Assembly: GCA_030731565.1 (NCBI GenBank)
Contig: JANQTT010000106.1
Coordinates: forward strand, 1-10,621
Reading direction: 5' to 3'
Length of the DNA stretch: 10,621 bases
Source of the DNA: Rickettsiaceae bacterium
GTDB lineage: Bacteria > Pseudomonadota > Alphaproteobacteria > Rickettsiales > Rickettsiaceae
A model generated the notes under the pieces. It had not been told where the DNA came from. It saw only the letters and a program-made list of their open reading frames with translations, and searched no databases. The translations under genes were made by a program, and so were the position numbers. Shown in pieces: positions 7,033-10,621 of the stretch (position 1 is the stretch's first letter; the number at the start of each line of letters is the position of its first letter).

Positions 7033-8487
7033 TTAAAACTCTACTTTTATCTCTTTTTGTATAGCTTCTTTTGCGATTTCAATATCACTAAACTTGAACT
7101 TTTCTCTACCTATAATCTGATAATCTTCATGACCTTTACCCGCAATAAGCAGAATATCATTCTTCTTTAGTTTTGCAATCGTATCGATAATTGCGTTTTT
7201 TCTATCCGTTATTTCTTCAGCATTAGCTACAGCTTCTGCAATTTCTCTTCTGATCTTCCCTGGATCCTCTGCCCTTGGGTTATCATCGGTTATAACTACT
7301 TTATCAGCAATCTCTGCAGCGATTTTACCCATTATAGGTCTCTTTAGTGTATCTCTATTACCTCCACAACCAAAGACTACATATAAACTTCCTGATTGTT
7401 GCTTTAATTTTTTTAATTCTTCTAGTGATTTTTTTAGCGCATCTGGGGTATGCGCGTAATCAACAAAAACTTGGTATTCACAATCAATATCTGTTATCCT
7501 TTGCAATCGTCCGGGAACAGCTTCTATCTCAGGTAATTTTTCAACTATGCGATCAAACTCTAATCCTAAATTATTAACGAGTTTTGCTGCAATTAATAGG
7601 TTTATAGCTTGAAAAGAGCCAATAATATTAGTTTCAAATTCGTATTTCTGCCCTTTGTATTCAAAAACTATGTGCTGCCCTTCAAGCGATTGCTCATTTT
7701 TCCATATTTTTATATCTCCATTGCAGCCAACCGTACAAAATGGTATATGCTTTTTTGATAAAAAACTTTTTATAAAGTCAAAAAACATTATTTCCGAATA
7801 AATAACCGCCTCTCCACCTTCTTCAAGATTTTCTGTAAACAGGCTAAGTTTTGCTTGTAGGTAAGCATCCATTGTTTTGTGGTATTCAAGATGATCTTGT
7901 GAAAAACTTGTGAACGCTGCTGATTTAACTCTAACGTCTCCTAACCTACGCTGAAATAAGCCATGACTTGAAGCTTCAAATGCAACATTATTTATGCCCG
8001 CATCACGTAATAAACTAAGAACCATTCGAAAAGTCACTGGGTCAGCAGTTGTTAGAGCCAAATCTTTTTCATTAAGCGTCTTATCCAATATTTTTTTTGT
8101 AGATTCAATACCCAAAGTTCCAATGCAAGCGCTAGTTTGATTTAGCTTCGATAATATTTGGTGAACATATGAAACAACCGAGCTTTTACCGTTTGTTCCT
8201 GTAACAGCAACTAAATTTCTTGGCATTTCTTTGTGTATAATACCTGCAGCCACAGCAAGCCCCATCCTTATATCTGTAATATATATTATATTCTTACCTT
8301 GCTGTGATGAATTATCAGTAAAGACTAAAGAGGCTCCATTTTTAAAAGCATCAACAATATATTCATTACCATCAAAGTTATCTCCTTTAATTGCAAAAAA
8401 AGCGTCTCCAGGTTTTATCTTTCTGGAATCAAACGAAATGCCAGTTATATCACTTTTTCTGAACAATTCTTCGATTTTAAGTTTCAT
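7033..8487 (-). CDS. murE: UDP-MurNAc-L-Ala-D-Glu--meso-diaminopimelate ligase MurE
   Basis: A 484-residue Mur ligase that adds the third residue of the peptidoglycan stem peptide. P-loop VTGTNGKSS is at 95-103; LTTADP (145-150), EASSHGL (171-177), DHLEYHKTMDAYLQAKLSLF (198-217, K213 being the expected carbamylated lysine) and VDYAHTPDAL (342-351) follow. The C-terminal domain has FGCGGNRD (372-379) and DDNPRAEDP (401-409). DNPR is the motif that selects meso-diaminopimelate, so the wall is predicted to be of the Gram-negative DAP type. AGKGHEDYQ (449-457) closes the domain. ATG at 8487 overlaps the end of ftsI by 11 nt, a coupling arrangement. Confidence 0.97.
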   Translation of the reverse strand: MKLKIEELFRKSDITGISFDSRKIKPGDAFFAIKGDNFDGNEYIVDAFKNGASLVFTDNSSQQGKNIIYITDIRMGLAVAAGIIHKEMPRNLVAVTGTNGKSSVVSYVHQILSKLNQTSACIGTLGIESTKKILDKTLNEKDLALTTADPVTFRMVLSLLRDAGINNVAFEASSHGLFQRRLGDVRVKSAAFTSFSQDHLEYHKTMDAYLQAKLSLFTENLEEGGEAVIYSEIMFFDFIKSFLSKKHIPFCTVGCNGDIKIWKNEQSLEGQHIVFEYKGQKYEFETNIIGSFQAINLLIAAKLVNNLGLEFDRIVEKLPEIEAVPGRLQRITDIDCEYQVFVDYAHTPDALKKSLEELKKLKQQSGSLYVVFGCGGNRDTLKRPIMGKIAAEIADKVVITDDNPRAEDPGKIRREIAEAVANAEEITDRKNAIIDTIAKLKKNDILLIAGKGHEDYQIIGREKFKFSDIEIAKEAIQKEIKVEF

Positions 8488-10363
8488 TATTTATCTCGTA
8501 TTCAATATTATTTATCTCTTGGACATCGTGGTCATTTTCATCCAGTTTTTCAATACCATAAAGAGCAGCAATTTTCTGCATTATAATACCAGTCGAAGGC
8601 GCGGCAACCCAACCGCCGCCAGCAAAACCAAATGTCTCCTTAATACCTTTTGGTTCATTGTATATGATATATACCATATATTTTGGTTTTGTGGCAGGAA
8701 TTACCCCAAAAAACGATGATACTCTACGTGTGTTATCGTATTTACCGGCATGTGCAACATTCGCAGTGCCCGTTTTTCCTCCCACATAATAACCTTTAAC
8801 TTCTGCTTTTGATCCTGTCCCTTTTGTAATAACAAGGCGCATTAATTTTCGCATATCAGCAGATGTTTTTTCTTTAAAAACCCGCTGAGTTTCCAGTGGT
8901 TTTGCCGGATCCCTTTTAATCAATGTAAGAGGATATAACATTCCACCATTCATTATAGGAACCATTGCTTGCATAAAATGCGCAGGGCTTTCAGACATTC
9001 CATATCCATAAGACATCGTAATCAGTCTTAAATCAGTCCATCTTGAGTAATTTGGAAACAATGGGCGCGCTCTTTCGGGTAATTCTATTTTCAAACGTTC
9101 TAATAATCCCAGTTTTTTTAGGTATTCAGCCAAATTCTTTTTGCCTATTTCAAGCATAATCTGGCCAATACCAATATTACTAGATTTTAAAAATATGTAA
9201 GGGACCGAATGCCAACCTTTTAAAGGACGCGGATAGTCTTTTAATTGAAACCCACTCACTTTCATATATGTCAGATCATACGCATCATTAAGCGATGTTG
9301 CTCCTGTATCAAGGCCAATTGCCATTGTTAAAGACTTCATGCCCGAACCCATCTCATACGCCCCTTGAGTTGCCATATTAAATAGCTGCTCTGGTTTTGC
9401 TGCCCCTGGATGGTGTGGATCAAAATCGGGTTTACTTACAAGAGCTAAAACCTCACCATTGTTTGGATCAACAACCATCCCAGCAGCCCCTTTTGCACTA
9501 AACTTTTTAATTGTCCTCTCCAACTCCTCACTTAAAATATTCTGGATCCTGACATCTATAGATAATTGTAAAAAATTTCCCTGGCTTTTATTCTCGCTTA
9601 GCAAGTCATACCCAGCAAGAAATTCGTCAAAATATTTTTCTATACCAGCAAGGCCACCCAAATCTCTTCCCACGTAACCAATAACGTGTGATAATAAATT
9701 ACCATAAGTATAAATTCTTTTTTGCTCTCTCTCAAATCCAAAACCAGGCATGCCTAAATTATAAATTTTTTCGTGTTCTTGAGGAGTTACGTCCCTTTTT
9801 ATCCACTCAAAGCTTTTATCGCTGTTAAGTTTAATAAATAATTGCTTTTTGTCTAATTCAGGAAAAATAGTTATCAGCTTCTCAATAGATTGCTCAATAT
9901 CTACTACCCTTCTAGGATTTGCATATAATGAAGCGCTTGGAAGGTTTACTGCGAGTAAATTATTGTTCCTATCAACAATATCGTATCTGTTAATCTGCAA
10001 CCCCTTAATAGATTGACGATAACTTATATAATCACTAGTAGCCACAATCGCTAGGCGTATTGATATTATCAAGAACACTGCCGAAAAACCGATAATTATA
10101 ATATTTATTCTTGTATAAGAGACTGAATCCCTCATGTCCCATATTAAGAGCGATTTATAGTATTTTTTATAGTTTATATTTATTATCTTTGCATAAATTT
10201 TGCGTGGAAAACGCTTCAGTTTATTAATAAAAAAATGTCTGACCTTCAGCAAAAATAATCTAATACGCAGCAAGCTATATAATGAGTTCTTTAAAATCTT
10301 TACCGCAACTTTCTTGAGGCAAAAAACGAAAACTTTTAGAATATTTTCATTTTTATTAGTCAT
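8477..10363 (-). CDS. ftsI: Septal peptidoglycan transpeptidase FtsI (PBP3, class B penicillin-binding protein)
   Basis: A 628-residue inner-membrane protein with its catalytic domain in the periplasm; it crosslinks peptidoglycan at the division septum. One membrane segment lies at about 86-109. The PBP dimerisation region follows (NRYDIVDRNNNLLAVN, 125-140). Active-site motifs are complete: S340-x-x-K343 in YEMGSGMKS, S394-S395-N396 in KSSNIGIG, and K530-T531-G532 in GGKTGTAN. Before the membrane segment there is an unusually long, basic N-terminal tail of about 80 residues, rich in Lys, Arg and Tyr. The ATG at 10363 has no good Shine-Dalgarno; an internal ATG at residue 77 (10133-10135) would give a shorter, more ordinary tail, so the start is uncertain. 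It is the first gene of the operon; rsmH and ftsL, usually just upstream, are not seen. Confidence 0.95.
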   Translation of the reverse strand: MTNKNENILKVFVFCLKKVAVKILKNSLYSLLRIRLFLLKVRHFFINKLKRFPRKIYAKIININYKKYYKSLLIWDMRDSVSYTRINIIIIGFSAVFLIISIRLAIVATSDYISYRQSIKGLQINRYDIVDRNNNLLAVNLPSASLYANPRRVVDIEQSIEKLITIFPELDKKQLFIKLNSDKSFEWIKRDVTPQEHEKIYNLGMPGFGFEREQKRIYTYGNLLSHVIGYVGRDLGGLAGIEKYFDEFLAGYDLLSENKSQGNFLQLSIDVRIQNILSEELERTIKKFSAKGAAGMVVDPNNGEVLALVSKPDFDPHHPGAAKPEQLFNMATQGAYEMGSGMKSLTMAIGLDTGATSLNDAYDLTYMKVSGFQLKDYPRPLKGWHSVPYIFLKSSNIGIGQIMLEIGKKNLAEYLKKLGLLERLKIELPERARPLFPNYSRWTDLRLITMSYGYGMSESPAHFMQAMVPIMNGGMLYPLTLIKRDPAKPLETQRVFKEKTSADMRKLMRLVITKGTGSKAEVKGYYVGGKTGTANVAHAGKYDNTRRVSSFFGVIPATKPKYMVYIIYNEPKGIKETFGFAGGGWVAAPSTGIIMQKIAALYGIEKLDENDHDVQEINNIEYEINNET

Positions 10364-10472
10364 TTTATAAAAGGATACGTTCCAATAATCAGTTTTATTA
10401 ATTCTAAGATCATTTAATTTGAATTGCGTAATGGGTGGGCAAATATTAATAATACTTTTGAAGAAAATATAA
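10364..10472. other. Upstream region of the ftsI operon
   Basis: This AT-rich stretch should carry the operon promoter, since nothing co-oriented and intact lies upstream within the window. No -35/-10 pair stands out above the AT-rich background, so none is called. On the minus strand the ftsI frame stays open upstream to a TAA but contains no ATG, GTG or TTG, so it does not extend the gene. Confidence 0.4.
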
Positions 10473-10621
10473 TTTAAATCTAATCCAAATTACTTTTCTA
10501 TATATAATAACTTTATTAAAACTTCCAGCAAAAAAGCTGAATTTGCAAGCTTATTAAATTACTTTTTTCCAGAAACAAGCGTGAGATATTTAGAAGGCCC
10601 CTTCTTAAAGCGCCACTTAGT
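10473..10621 (+). other. Start-less open frame at the right edge, possible coding fragment
   Basis: From the codon after a TAA (10470-10472) to the window end there are 49 open codons in a protein-like composition, including KKAEFASLLNYFFPETSVRY and LEGPFLKRHL. No ATG, GTG or TTG occurs in its first part; the first GTG is at 10581. A neighbouring frame just upstream (ANINNTFEENII, ending at 10475-10477) could be its continuation across a frameshift. It may be a pseudogene, a fragment of a gene lying mostly beyond the window, or chance. I do not recognise the family. Confidence 0.2.

Noticed and set aside
8231..8719. Plus-strand open frame of 162 codons with hydrophobic stretches
   Set aside because: It is antisense to the murE-ftsI junction; its hydrophobicity comes from the complement of AT-rich codons.
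10592..10605. AGAAGG-CC-CCTTCT hairpin near the right edge
   Set aside because: The loop would be only two bases and no T-run follows; it is not a credible terminator.

Overview
The window is an AT-rich stretch of bacterial chromosome. The gene content and protein motifs suggest an alphaproteobacterium of the Rickettsiales/Holosporales type living inside a protist or other eukaryotic host. The grounds are low GC, Lys/Asn/Ile-rich proteins, decayed gene remnants, a partial division/cell-wall cluster joined to queuosine genes, a secreted cellulase, and the start of a protein with eukaryote-like lipid-kinase signatures. The taxonomic placement is inference; there is no rRNA or other decisive marker here.

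Left edge (1-522, minus strand): the N-terminal 174 codons of a kinase-fold protein. It has a Gly-rich loop, a candidate ATP-binding lysine, an alphaC-type glutamate and a catalytic-loop-like D-x-H-x-x-N-I motif just before the window ends. It may be a host-directed effector, but its C-terminal half is outside the window.

Region 523-1376 has no intact gene. It holds recognisable debris: a minus-strand C-terminal fragment that could come from a methyltransferase (792-935), and plus-strand remains of GNAT acetyltransferases (1091-1243 and 1262-1413). The second GNAT remnant runs into the start of the next gene.

1377-2573 (plus strand): a complete, signal-peptide-bearing glycoside hydrolase family 5 endoglucanase with both catalytic glutamates. 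It is the only intact plus-strand gene and is convergent with everything to its right.

2626-10363 (minus strand, transcribed right to left): a compact seven-gene run, ftsI - murE - murF - mraY - queE - queC - RimJ-like acetyltransferase. Gaps are at most 7 nt, and two junctions overlap by 11 nt. FtsI is the septal transpeptidase. MurE and MurF add meso-diaminopimelate and D-Ala-D-Ala to the UDP-MurNAc peptide, and MraY loads the finished pentapeptide precursor onto the lipid carrier. Downstream, QueE and QueC carry out two consecutive steps of preQ0 synthesis for queuosine tRNA modification. The last gene is a GNAT acetyltransferase with a TTG start. MurD, FtsW and MurG, which usually follow mraY, are absent here and are replaced by the queuosine genes.

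Right edge (10364-10621): no confident gene. A protein-like open frame without a start codon runs off the plus-strand edge.
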